DNA of 64,000 nucleotides from Dipteris shenzhenensis. Taxonomy: Eukaryota; Polypodiophyta; Polypodiopsida; Gleicheniales. The DNA lies in the NCBI GenBank assembly GCA_047967505.1, contig CM106538.1; one strand, written 5' to 3'. The notes under the pieces were generated by a model, which saw nothing but the letters and a program-made list of their open reading frames with translations, was not told the origin of the DNA and ran no database searches. Each line of letters starts with the position of its first letter. The first letter of the stretch is position 1. This document shows positions 44,942-54,785 of the stretch, in pieces. A program made the position numbers and the translations under genes.

Positions 44942-47520
44942 CTACAGTAGAGGGAAGTAAAAGTGTTAATATCTTTAATTCAAAATACTAGCAAAAATAT
45001 AGTGCATATGTCCAAAATCTCAAGCGCTACAAGTCAACACACATAGCTTATATGGTCCTGCTGTCAACAAAAGGATGTAGAAGACAGAATTTCTAACCCT
45101 GAGGAAGAGAAAAATCGTTCCCATAGAAATTAAGACCCATAAGGATCTTTGGTGCCAGATTCTCTTCTTCCATATCATCTTCATAAGTTGTGTCTTCACT
45201 CTCCCTGTTACCTTTACCTGCAAATATATTTCCAAGCAACAAATGCAAACATACCCTTATCCATGGAAAGGGAGCATTTGGACCAGGATGGTAGGGATTT
45301 GAGAAGTCGTACGTCATTAGAGAAAATCCATCAATAGAATTGCCCAGCATAGCCATATCAGCAGCAGTAAATTGACTGGCATCCTTTTTCTTAGATGGTG
45401 GAGGGATCACAAATATGAGCTGCATATTATATCGTGGTCTTGGCAGTTCAACTCTGTGAAGAACAAACCCAAGCTCACGCACAAAATGTAGAGCCTGCAA
45501 GGAATAATTCATAACAAGTTCAACACTGGAAAAACATTTAGTACAGACAAACACATATAGCAAGTTGCTGAATATTAGGTACCTTTGAGATGCATAGCAG
45601 CAAGCTGCAATTATTATTGACCCTAGCCTTCTATGATGAATTCTTTTCTGTGTTATTTCAATTCTCTTCCAAAGAGGAAGTCGTAGGGCCCAGGCTTGGC
45701 ATTCATACAATACAAATTTCTGGAGCAACATGGAGATAAGACACTCTTACCTCCAAACAAAGTTTAACTTTCTACGGTTGTTTAGAAAGCTCAAAGCGAG
45801 CCACCTAATACAAACAAGCATTTCAGATGTGTCTGAGGGGGGGAGGGCGGGGGGAGGGGGGGGGGGGGGCTCTAAAAAACACGACGTGAAAGACATCAAA
45901 TACGCAATAGTGAAGCTCAATAAACTTTAGAATTACAGTAGCACCAATCTTCTGGCATGAAATATTGTACAATTTGAACATCACAAACCTTCTGACGAAG
46001 GATAGGATTATCCAGAATGCCATTCGCAGCCCATGCACTCCATGCCTCGAGAACAATACCATCAAACTGCATTGTCCTGCATTCCAAAAGCACTGCAGGT
46101 TGGATATATAATACATACTAGCCAAAGTCCTCATCAATCGATTATGCCAGATCTGTTTACATAGACCTAATTGTGAAGACATCATTATGGACTTGGAGTT
46201 TTCCAATATCATCAACAAAGAGACTGAACGATTTAGGTCACATACTTGCATTCAGAGGATATAATGTTCATGGCACGCTTTGTTTCATCCTTCTGTACAA
46301 GCATGGTGTCCATTGCCCATCCTTCTAATGTGACACGAGGCAAAATCTGGACAATGAAACACAGGTGTATTGAGATGCTTAAGAGCAGTTCCCATTGTTT
46401 GATGAGGCAAAATGCATGCGGCTTTAAAATAGGATGAAGCCATATGGAAGAGTAGACGAAGGCTCTGAATGGTTGATGAAGAATAGAATGTGTGTGTGTG
46501 TGTGTACAACGAGCTTGCAGGATTAATGATACAAGATCGACGAAGTTCAGATCATCCTCTAACTTACGCGACTTACGACCATTTAATTAAGAGCTTAGGA
46601 AAGATTACCCGTGGTCGTCCTTTGATCCGAACACTCTCAATCCAATTCTGATCAACATCGTGCCTTCCATGCAGTTGCAGATTTTCTCCACTAAAAATTC
46701 CAACCGGCATCAATTATGCACAATCAACATAACGAGAAGGATGGCACTGCTTAAGAGAAGGTTAGTAGATGACTAAAGAAGATGCCCGCTAAGGGTCATG
46801 AGCTATGAACACAAGAACATGGAAAAAAAAGATACAGCTGCAAGACAGTAAATGCAAGATCGATGCCCCTGCAGCGTGTATTTAAAAGTTCAAATTTGTG
46901 CAGCTAATACGCGAACTGGGACAGCTCGCACCATTTTAACTGGTACCAAACAGGTGACACATGGGTAAACTTTTCACGAAATATTTTGGCCATCTCGTAG
47001 CCTTTCGAATTCCTGCATAAAGAGCAAGATATAATAAGTCCCTGTGTTCCCCTTCTTTGCTTTCAATATTTGGCAAGCTCTTCCAAAGTTAAACAGTGTG
47101 ATCAGCATGAACCATGGGGTGACGTAGGCCAGGACCGAAGCATTGATGTGTCTTTTCGTTCTGTCGATACGAGGACTTCCAAATTCCTGTCGAAAATTCA
47201 TTCATTAGTATCCGCAAGTGGGCAACACTCCCTCAAGCGCAAGAAAGCACTTCAGAAAGGTTGGCACTCACAGAGAGAACGTCTTTGTAGGAGAGGTCGG
47301 ACGTGAGAAGTCCTCTACTGTAAACAGACCAGTCTTGCGGATCGGAAGAATGTTTAAAGTATAAAATGGCTGCAAAGAGGGAGACGGTAAGGAGCAGAGA
47401 TGCAGGCAAAAAGTAGCGCAAGGGGGAGGGCGAAGGGTAGCGGGGCGTGGGGGGCTTGATGGGCTTGAACTTGGGTTTGCCGTCGTTGGAGTGGCGACGC
47501 TGGGAGGTTCTGGGCGCCAT
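44697..47520 (-). CDS. Chitinase-domain-containing protein 1-like GH18 protein, eight exons
   Basis: Exons 47520-47272, 47186-47113, 47012-46932, 46690-46609, 46346-46246, 46076-45989, 45494-45098 and 44941-44697 join in phase through GT..AG introns to a 438-residue protein with no stop. The start is ATG at 47520, because the two codons before it (TTG GCT) are not ATG and a stop lies upstream in frame. Residues 1-34 are basic and Pro-rich. Residues 35-55 are a hydrophobic segment (signal anchor or signal peptide). The GH18 domain follows with VLAYVTPW, KFTHVSPVWYQL, LPRVTLEG, FDGIVLEAW (201-208), GFSLMTYDF (281-289), ILMGLNFYGNDF and the conserved end GISIWEIGQGLEYFFDLL. The family is the CHID1/SI-CLP group, secretory-pathway proteins that bind chitin-like or other saccharides. 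The classic DxxDxDxE signature is incomplete, so strong chitinase activity is not expected. It appears intact. Confidence 0.9.
45098..45494 (-). CDS. CHID1-like exon 7
   Basis: Acceptor TTCCTTGCAG. 132 codons: ALHFVRELGFVLHRVELPRP, the MQLIFVIPPP strand, DGFSLMTYDF, PGPNAPFPWI, a Glu/Asp-rich loop of about 20 residues, then KILMGLNFYGNDFSLPQ and one base of Gly. Donor GTTAGA. Confidence 0.88.
45836..45869 (+). repeat. G-rich tract in CHID1-like intron 6
   Basis: Four or more G-runs, including one of about 14 G, on the + strand, so the transcript strand is C-rich. Potential G-quadruplex on the non-transcribed complement. Confidence 0.8.
45989..46076 (-). CDS. CHID1-like exon 6
   Basis: Acceptor GGAATGCAG. 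Completes Lys, then TMQFDGIVLEAWSAWAANGI, the GH18 active-site strand with only Asp201 and Glu206 retained, and LDNPILRQK. Donor GTTTGT. Confidence 0.88.
46246..46346 (-). CDS. CHID1-like exon 5
   Basis: Acceptor CATTGTCCAG. ILPRVTLEGWAMDTMLVQKD then ETKRAMNIISSEC and two bases of Lys. Donor GTATGT. Confidence 0.88.
46609..46690 (-). CDS. CHID1-like exon 4
   Basis: Acceptor ATTTTTAG. GENLQLHGRHDVDQNWIESV then RIKGRPR. Donor GTAATC. Confidence 0.85.
46932..47012 (-). CDS. CHID1-like exon 3
   Basis: Acceptor TTATGCAG. Completes Trp, then NSKGYEMAKIFREKFTHVSP and VWYQLK, with two bases of a Cys codon before donor GTGCGA. Confidence 0.85.
47113..47186 (-). CDS. CHID1-like exon 2
   Basis: Acceptor TTCGACAG. 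24 codons plus two bases: EFGSPRIDRTKRHINASVLA, then YVTP and the first two bases of Trp. The donor GTTCAT is weak, but the phase matches exon 3. Confidence 0.75.
47272..47520 (-). CDS. CHID1-like exon 1
   Basis: 83 codons from ATG, containing the basic Pro-rich N-terminus, the hydrophobic anchor and SVYSRGLLTSDLSYKDVLS. Donor TCT|GTGAGT. Its start region is the 3'-most unit of an 81-bp tandem repeat. Confidence 0.85.
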
Positions 47521-47571
47521 AGCCAAAGCTTGATTTCTTCTTGAAGATTATCTAAATCTCTATGCAAACAA

Positions 47572-47601
47572 TCAGGAAGCCTGGGAGGTTCTGGGCGCCA
47601 T
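47572..47601 (-). CDS. Upstream ORF 1 (9 codons)
   Basis: ATGGCGCCCAGAACCTCC copy in the middle repeat unit, encoding MAPRTSQAS then TGA. It shares its first seven residues with the main protein. Whether it is transcribed depends on the unknown transcription start. Confidence 0.4.
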   Translation of the reverse strand: MAPRTSQAS

Positions 47602-47652
47602 AGCCAAAGCTTGATTTCTTCTTGAAGATCATCTAAATCTCTATGCAATCAA

Positions 47653-47682
47653 TCAGGAAGCCTGGGAGGTTCTGGGCGCCAT
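47653..47682 (-). CDS. Upstream ORF 2 (9 codons)
   Basis: Identical nonapeptide MAPRTSQAS with TGA in the 5'-most repeat unit, 162 bp before the main start codon. Confidence 0.4.
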   Translation of the reverse strand: MAPRTSQAS

Positions 47683-47730
47683 AGCCAAAGCTTGATTTCT
47701 TCTTGAAGATCAGGAATGATTATATATGCC

Positions 47731-49275
47731 TCTCCATCTCTATGCAATCAAACACCAAGCCTACTACTTCTTGGTCGTCGTCTTTCTCGGATTTGGAGCT
47801 GTAATTGATTCTTGCTTTGCATGGCAATTTGCCACTCTTCAAATCAGCACTCCTGCCCCTTCTTGCTCCTCATCTTAGATTTAGTATCAATCTCATTGTG
47901 GTTCTACTTAGTACGTAGAGGAAGCAAAAATTTGGAGTACTTATTGCCACCTTTATCCCTCTCAAATGCTTGGAAGATTACTCTCTTATGCATAATGGTT
48001 TAGTAGACTTTTGAATGCCTTAAATAGTAACCATGGGTTTCAAGCTTACTTTTCTATGCTATTGAATGCAAGGAAATTTATCATGTCTCGGCAAAGCTAT
48101 CATCCAATGGGAGCAAGCATAGAAAATCGATTGGGAAGGGGGATAAGCACTCAAAAATGGAAAATGTATTTAGCACGTGTATGTGTTCATTATTTGGACA
48201 TATGTGAGTGAGTGCATCTCTATGTATGTGTGCTTGTGGTGTTGCTATACATGTGTTTCTATGCATGTGCATTCTATGTTTACGTGTGTGCATATGTGTG
48301 TGTGCATGCATGTGCACAATTATGCATGTGTTTACATGCATAGGTGACTCTTGTTTCTATCATTTTACAAATATTTGGCGAACTTAGCTCCAAATCATGC
48401 ATCCTCCATCCTACTTGTGCAATTGATTGCACTTTGATCATCATGAAAGAGGAACCTATCCTGAGTTGAGCAACACCATGCAGGCCATGTTGTAGCATCA
48501 AGCTCAGATCCAAGATATGGGATTAGGCTGAGGGACTCAGTCTTGACCAATCAGGAGCTCCTCACCTAGATGCTTGCCAAGTTCACCAAACCTGGCAATC
48601 TAGTGATCACCCTTCACATTACAGCCTCTCTATTGCATTTAATGCGCTTTGAGATTCAAATGATTTATCCCTCATGACGATTTGGCAGTGCTTGTGGCTG
48701 AAGTTTCTTTTCAATTGAGTGCTTCTATGTATGAGGTCATGTTAATCACTATTGCAATGTCGAATGCCATTGTGACCATAGTCGACTATAACAAGAAAGC
48801 TATCATTCTCTCATGAAATTCATCAAGATCACTCGCCAAAACTAAAATTCAGACTCAGCATTAAAGACCGCTAAAGCATGTTGCATCATGAGGAAGAAGA
48901 GAAAATATAGGATGCATTGTTAGAGCACTGCAGTTTTAAGCAGCTTCAAAGAGTATTATTTTGCGACAAAGATCGATGGTATTGAGAGCATCACCTTAGT
49001 GGTGGCTCGAAGCGAATAAGCAATAAGTGATATAAGTAATGTAAGATGTGAGTGAGATTTCATCCATCCACAATCAATAACCTCAAGCCTTACATAATAA
49101 CTTTTATAAATGTTCCACATGATTTAAAGTTCGATTTAAAGACGTGCATATATCGAAGTGCCTAATGATTGAAAACCAATTGGAATGGTTCTCAAGAAAT
49201 GAGGATTCCATGGTTGGCTCTATGTTTCAAAAAAAACAAAGAGCTTCTTAGGTTTCAGACCATGCTTCCCATGTC
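47731..49275. other. Intergenic, upstream of the CHID1-like gene
   Basis: GT-rich stretch at about 48180-48340. Otherwise no coding motif. Presumed to hold the CHID1-like promoter on the - strand; no element can be named with confidence. Confidence 0.4.
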
Positions 49276-49280
49276 CTACT
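49276..49280 (+). other. Target-site duplication, left (CTACT)
   Basis: CTACT immediately before the 5' LTR and again at 54781-54785 after the 3' LTR. Confidence 0.9.
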
Positions 49281-49632
49281 TGTTGAGATATTGAGCTCCA
49301 CTCGTGATATGCCAGGGTGACCGTTGTGCATTTATGTCACCGACTTGTTAGCTGCAGATGTGGTTGATACGCCGCCCACGAATAATAGATGGATGACAGC
49401 TATCCTTATCTACTCTAGTTCGTGGCTCAGTTAGTATGCCACCTTAGTTAGCTGAGTTTGGTTTGAGACCCACATATAGGGTTCTTCTATTTCTTTGTAC
49501 TTGAGTTCTTTTGGCTTTCACAACTAAGAAGAGGAAAACTGTTTTCAGCCTCCACCTTTGTGTGTATTCCCCCATTGTGTATGTGAGAAAGCCGCAAGTG
49601 AGACTCCTTCCCTCTCTCCCACTATCTTTACA
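49281..49632 (+). repeat. 5' LTR
   Basis: 352 bp, TG...CA ends, same length as the 3' LTR. It should hold promoter and poly(A) signals; none proven. Confidence 0.93.
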
Positions 49633-49648
49633 TGGTATCAGAGCCTTG
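49633..49648 (+). other. Primer-binding site (initiator tRNA-Met)
   Basis: TGGTATCAGAGCCTTG follows the LTR without a gap. The first 12 bases complement the 3' end of plant initiator tRNA-Met. Confidence 0.85.
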
Positions 49649-50175
49649 TTCATGGTAAGGAGCTCAAGAAAGCAAACCAAGTTCGCGGTGTCCTGGTAAG
49701 AGGACCAGTGTTGCTTTCCCTTTTTGAGTTTGGGAGCAAATCTCTGCAGGTAGCACAGCCGGAAGTGCAAGAGTGCACTGTCTCAGATTGAGACACCCTT
49801 CACGGTGTGGCGAGAGGGCAGTATATGTTGCGGGTAAGGGCAAAGCCCTTGGTGACTTTATTTTTTTGATTCGAGGCCATTTTGGGGCCCGTTTTGAAAT
49901 CGGAAGTTCTTCGCAAGCACTCAGAAAAAGGCCTTATTTTTGTTGTACGACCACTACTCTGCTAGTCGGGGAAAAGTTGTTGCAGAAATTGCATCGTATG
50001 CCTGTGTGCAGAGATATTGGGAGTTGCAGAATCATCCTTGTTTCCTGTTGATGCAAAATCGTCACTAGGAAGTGACTGTGTGGTTAAATACCACTTTCAT
50101 CAGTTTTGCAGATCTGCCCGGGTGAGGCAAAAGCTGTGTTTTTTGCAGTGACAGAATATTTTGCAGTGTTCTGTA
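49649..50175 (+). other. Copia leader
   Basis: Untranslated leader of about 530 bp between the primer-binding site and the gag ATG. Short frames only. Packaging and dimer signals cannot be placed. Confidence 0.6.
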
Positions 50176-51087
50176 ATGGCGTCTGATTCTCTTTCACAGA
50201 TTGTCACTGAAAAGCTTGACAAGAATAACTTCCAAGCATGGAAGTTTAGAATGATGAATTTTCTTATGGGAAAAGGCTATTGGTAGTTCATTACAGGAAA
50301 TGAAGAAGAACCAGTTCTTCCTAATGTTCCCAATCAACAGGAAATGCAGGCATTTAAAGGATGGCATGAGAGAGCCAGAAAAGTTATGTACTGGCTGTCT
50401 ATCAGTATTTCAGATTCTATGATTGTGCATATTCAGGATGCAAGTACGCCAAAGGAGGCATGGGATACCTTGGCAAAAATGTACAGCACAAATACGCAAG
50501 CCAGGAAAATGCAGCTCAAGGAGGAGTTGCACAATGTGCAGAGAGAAAATATGAGCATTAATGACTACCACATGAAGGTGAAGAAAATTGCAGATGCACT
50601 TGCTTCCATTGGGTCTCCAGTGGAAGATGATGATCTAGTTTCTGTGACCTTGAATGGTCTAGGAAAGGATTATGCACAGTTCTGGACATCCATTGCCGTC
50701 CGTGAAAAATTTCCTGATTTTGAAGAGTTGTTTGCTCTTCTAATTTCTGAAGAGCAGAGAAATGGGGGTGCATCTTCTTCAGGAGGAACTTCAAAAGAAA
50801 CTGTCTTCTACTCAAATGCTGGAAGAGGTAGAGGCAGAGGTAGAGGAGGCCGATCTGGAGGCCATGGTAGAAATCAGAATATGCAGCAAACTCAAGAAAA
50901 CCAGTGCTATGGAGGAGGACGTGGTAACTCTAGAGGCAGGGGGAGCCAAAGAGGTCGTGGTGGATGGCAGAGAGGTCAAAATGTAAACATCAATGTTGAA
51001 TGCTACTATTGCAGCAAGGAAATTATGCATCTTCTAGTAGATAGGGTGATGACAAAAATGAGCATCTATTTATGGCGCAGCACATGA
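50176..51087 (+). pseudogene. Copia gag, one stop and broken zinc knuckle
   Basis: ATG at 50176 starts MASDSLSQIVTEKLDKNNFQ then AWKFRMMNFL, the usual copia gag opening. A TAG at 50284 (after GYW) interrupts it. Then come the UBN2-type block (AWDTLAKMYSTNTQARKMQL, NVQRENMSINDYHMKVKKIA) and an Arg/Gly-rich tail (GRGRGRGGRSGG). The zinc knuckle starts CYYCSK, then the frame is lost, so the His and third Cys are missing. It would form the virus-like particle coat; not functional as it stands. Confidence 0.8.
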
Positions 51088-51365
51088 CCAATTCTGTGAC
51101 AAGTGCAGAAGAACGAAATGATGTGTGGTATGTTGACTCAGGTGCGTCAAACCACATGACAGGTCATGCAGAATGGATGCAGGATGCAAGGAAAATGGAA
51201 AAACTAGGATTTGTGGAGACTGGTGATGATACTGCACATCCTATTGTGCAGATTGGTAAAATGTTTTTCTCTATGCAGGATGGGAAAAAGAAATACCTGT
51301 CTGATGTATTTCATGTCCCGAATATCACCAAGAACCTGGTTTCTGTTGGTCAAATGGTTGAGTAG
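51072..51365 (+). pseudogene. Copia protease
   Basis: VWYVDSGASNHMTGH carries the DSGA aspartic-protease active site (51131-51145). KKYLSDVFHVPNITKNLVSV is the following conserved strand. The frame ends at a TAG at 51363. Confidence 0.85.
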
Positions 51366-51368
51366 GGC

Positions 51369-52325
51369 TTGCAGGTCAGATTTAATCCTCATGGATGCTT
51401 TGTTAAGGATATGAAAAATAACGGTCACTTGATAGCAAAAGGAAAGAAGAAGGGCAGGATGTTTACATTGGATGCGGACATGCCTGAATTGAGTGCAGCA
51501 ATGTTTGCACATGGGACTGGTGTTGTTGCAGATATTAATATCTGGCATAAACGCATTGGTCATGTTAATGTACAGCGACTTAAATCAATGCAAGCCCAAA
51601 ATATTGTTGCAGGATTGCCTAAATTCAAGGTTGCAGAAATGCATAAGGTATGTGAAGCCTGTCAATTTGGAAAACAGGCAAGGAAACCATTTCCTAGGCA
51701 TGCTCAAGAGAGTAAGAAGCCATCGGAATTAATCCACTCTGATGTGTGGACTACTAAAGCTGCATCTATTGGAGGCTGTCATTATTTTGTCACTTTTATT
51801 GATGACTACAGCAGAAAAGTTTGGGTGCATTTTATGCAAAAGAAAAGTGAAGTGTTTTGGCATTTCAAAGCTTTTAAAGCTATGGCTGAAAAAGAAACAG
51901 GCCTGCAAATAAAATGCCTAAGGTCAGATGGAGGGGGAGAGTACCTCTCAAATGAGTTTGCAACATTCCTGCAGGAGCATGGCATAAAGCAGCAATATTC
52001 ATGCAGTCATACCCCACAGCAAAATGGACTTAGAGAAAGGAAAAATAGGCATATTGGAGAGGTATCTCGGGCCATGCTAAATGAAAAAGACCTACCAGAT
52101 TATTATTGGGCTGAAGCAGTTGCTACAGCACTTTACATAATGAACAGGACTCCCACTGTAGCAATACATGGCATGACGCCAGCGGAGATGTATACTGGTA
52201 GGAAACCAGATATTTTTCATTTGAAAATTTTTTGTTGCATTGCCTATGTTCATGTGCCAGATGAGTTGAGGTCCAAGTTGGATCCAAAAGCTGAGAAGTG
52301 CATCTTTATTGGTTATTCTCTGTAG
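51369..52325 (+). pseudogene. Copia integrase (GAG-pre-integrase and catalytic core)
   Basis: Same frame as the protease. IWHKRIGHVNVQRLKSMQ and CEACQFGKQARKPF give the zinc-binding HHCC-type region. IHSDVW, FIDDYSRKVWVHFM and LRSDGGGEYLSNEF carry the DDE residues. HTPQQNGLRERKNRHIGE and the TPAEMYTGRKPD tail follow. It ends at a TAG at 52323, then continues in frame (GYRCYNPSTRKFTVSRDVVF). Confidence 0.88.
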
Positions 52326-52913
52326 CAGAAAGGGTATAGATGCTATAACCCTTCTACTCGTAAGTTTACAGTGAGCAGAGATGTTGTTTTTGATGAGATG
52401 AGCACCTGGTATAAACCAGTAAATGTGATGATTGATGTAGATGCACAAAATGGTAATGCTGCATAGAATTCACAGCAGCAATCACAAAATATTAGTGGAC
52501 CTGTAGTGTCCTCTAGCAATGGTTCACATACTTTGCCATGGATAGGCAGATTGAGATCAAGAGAATCTCCTCAAAGCAATGCAGATAGTGGTACGCAGGT
52601 ATCACAAAAAGGAAAAGAGAAGGTAGATCCGCCCATGTTTGATGTGAATGCAGGTCACTCTTATGTGGATGGTGAATCCCGTGGCTCAGAACAGAGCATT
52701 GATGATGAGTTGGGGATTCCTTCTGTTGTTACACCTGGAGTAAGGAAGACTAGGGATGTTTTGAGAGCACCTAGAAGTGAGCCTATTTTGCACAGGTCTA
52801 CCAGAGCTAGATATCCTGTGGATAGGCTGAAATATGATGGATTTACAGCCATTCACTATGCCTATATGGTCAAAGTGATATAGGAACCAGAACCCACGTC
52901 TTTTGAGCAAGCC
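52326..52913 (+). pseudogene. Copia pol linker between integrase and RT
   Basis: Same frame, with TAG stops near 52464 and at 52881. Ser/Gln-rich, then RSTRARYPVDRLKYDGFTAI, the standard lead into copia RT. Confidence 0.8.
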
Positions 52914-53516
52914 ATGGGAAAGGAAAAATGGGAGAAAGCCATGGATGAAGAAATGGATGCCTTGGAAGCAAATGCTACATGGGAATTGGTGCCTTTACCT
53001 GAAGACAAGAATGCAATTGGCTGTAAGTGGGTTTATAAGGTAAAGCACAATACAGATGGTTCTGTGAACAGATGCAAGGCAAGGTTAGTTGTCAAGGGGT
53101 ATGCACAGACATATGGCATTGATTATGAAGAAACATTCAATCCGGTTGCAAGGATGGCAATCGTAAGAGCAGTCATTGCTATGGCTGCATCAAAGGGATG
53201 GTCTTTACATCAAATGGATGTAAAGAATGCCTTCTTGCATGGTGATTTGCAAGAAAAGGTCTTTATGGAGCAGCCACCAGGTTATGTTCATGCTATTCAT
53301 CCTGAGTTTGTTTGCAGGTTGAAGACAGCCTTGTATGGCTTGAAGCAAGCGCCTAGAGCATGGTCTGACAAGATAGGACAGTATCTTGTCACTATTGGCT
53401 TTCAGATTTCCAAGGCAGATTTCTCACTCTATGTGAGAAAAATAGAGAAAGGTATTATGCTGCTTGTCATTTATGTTGATGATTTGATCATCACAAGTAG
53501 GATATCCTTCATGTGA
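52914..53516 (+). pseudogene. Copia reverse transcriptase
   Basis: KWEKAMDEEMDALEANATWE, GCKWVYKVKHNTDGSVNRCK, ARLVVKGYAQTYGIDYEETF, LHQMDVKNAFLHGDLQEKVF, ALYGLKQAPRAWSDKI and the catalytic YVDD (53472-53483) are all present. A frameshift follows at about 53505. Confidence 0.9.
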
Positions 53517-54428
53517 AAATGCTATTAAAGCAGAAGTTTGAGATGAAGGATTTGGGAGAGCTACGTTATTTCTTGGGCATTGAGGTGATTAGATCACCAA
53601 GTGGGATACAACTCTTGCAGAGGCAGTATGGATTGGACATGCTGTCCAAATATGGGATGATAGGTTGTAAGCCTATTTCAGTTCCTTTGGAGCAGAATTT
53701 GGAGCAGAATGTGAAGCTGAGCGCAGATGCAGGTGAGCTTCTAGAAGACCCTACTATGTACAGACGCATAGTAGGAAGTTTGATTTATATGACTATTACT
53801 AGGCCAGATTTGAGCTATGCTGTTGGATTGGTAAGTCAGTTTATGCAGGCTCCAAGGAAACCGCATTTGGATGCGGCTAGACGCATATTCTGGTATGTGA
53901 AGTCCACATTGTAGTATGGACTACATTATGAGGCTGGGGTTTAGATATAGTTGCATGGATACACTGATGCTGATTGGGCTGGTAGAATTTCAAATAGACG
54001 ATCTACCAATGGATATGTGTTCTCTTTTGGGAGTGTTGCAATCACTTGGAGCAGCAAGAAATAGCCTACAGTTGCCTTGTCGAGCACAAAGGCTGAGTAC
54101 AGGGGTGCAGCAATGGCTGCATGTGAGGTAGCTTGGTTGCATAAGCTACTTTATGATATGCATCAGATGGGCCAGTTGTCATTTATTGTGACAACATGAG
54201 CAGTATACACTTGACAAATAACCTAGTCTATCATGCTAGAACAAAGCACATTGAGGTGCATTATCACTATGTGCGGGAGAAGGTTTTACTAGGTCTTATT
54301 GATCTAGTTTATGTTAGCATAGAGGATCAGGTAGCTGACATATTCATGAAGGCATTGGGCACAGAGAAGCTGCACAAGTTCAGAGACCTGCTTGGTGTGC
54401 AGAAATTGGGATTGAGCTCGAGGGGGAG
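53513..54428 (+). pseudogene. Copia RT end and RNase H, several breaks
   Basis: Continues in another frame: MKDLGELRYFLGIEVIRS, TRPDLSYAVGLVSQFMQAPR, then a stop at 53912. RNase H pieces include [23 protein letters not shown] and, in a further frame, HARTKHIEVHYHYVREKVLL and QVADIFMKALG. At least two more frameshifts or stops are present. Confidence 0.85.
54421..54428 (+). other. Polypurine tract
   Basis: AGGGGGAG directly abuts the 3' LTR; it serves as plus-strand primer in LTR retrotransposons. Confidence 0.85.
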
Positions 54429-54780
54429 TGTTGAGATATCGAGCTCCACTCGTGATATGCCAGGGTGACCGTTGTGCATTTATGTCACCGACTTGTTAGC
54501 TGCGGATGCAGTTGATACACCACCTAGGAATAATAGCTGGATGACAGCTATCCTTATCTACTCTAGCTCGTGGCTCAGTTAGTATGCCACCTTAGTTAGC
54601 TGAGTTTGGTTTGAGACCCACATATGGGGTTCTTCTATTTCTTTGTACTTGAGTTCTTTTGGCTTTCACAACTAAGAAGAGGAAAACTGTTTTCAGCCTC
54701 CACCTTTGTGTGTATTCCCCCATTGTGTATGTGAGAAAGCCGCAAGTGAGACTCCTTCCCTCTCTCCCACTATCTTTACA
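54429..54780 (+). repeat. 3' LTR
   Basis: 352 bp, TG...CA; about 97% identical to the 5' LTR, with differences clustered in the first 240 bp. Confidence 0.93.
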
Positions 54781-54785
54781 CTACT
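54781..54785 (+). other. Target-site duplication, right (CTACT)
   Basis: Matches the 5 bp before the 5' LTR. Confidence 0.9.

Larger units (their letters stand above)
47500..47730 (-). repeat. 81-bp tandem repeat spanning the CHID1-like start codon
   Basis: CTGGGAGGTTCTGGGCGCCA begins at 47500, 47581 and 47662, so the period is exactly 81 bp, nearly three units. The 47500 unit contains the real ATG (47520). The other two carry the same ATG context upstream (47601 and 47682). Confidence 0.9.
49281..54780 (+). mobile_element. Complete Ty1/copia LTR retrotransposon, coding decayed
   Basis: 5,500 bp: two 352-bp LTRs (TGTTGAGATA...TCTTTACA), primer-binding site, gag, protease, integrase, RT, RNase H, purine tract and a 5-bp target duplication. 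Integrase precedes RT, the copia order. The LTRs differ at about 11 of 352 positions (about 3%, counted by eye), so the insertion is not recent but not ancient. In-frame TAG/TGA codons and frameshifts interrupt gag and pol. It inserted about 1.8 kb upstream of the CHID1-like gene, in the opposite orientation. Confidence 0.93.

Noticed and set aside
45098-45260. A 37-bp mini-intron (GTATGT..TTTGCAG) inside CHID1-like exon 7
   Set aside because: Far below normal plant intron length, not a multiple of three, and it would remove the conserved LHLLLG segment.
47518-47526. TTG at 47526 as the CHID1-like start
   Set aside because: The next in-frame codon but one is ATG (47520) in a good context; non-ATG initiation is not needed.
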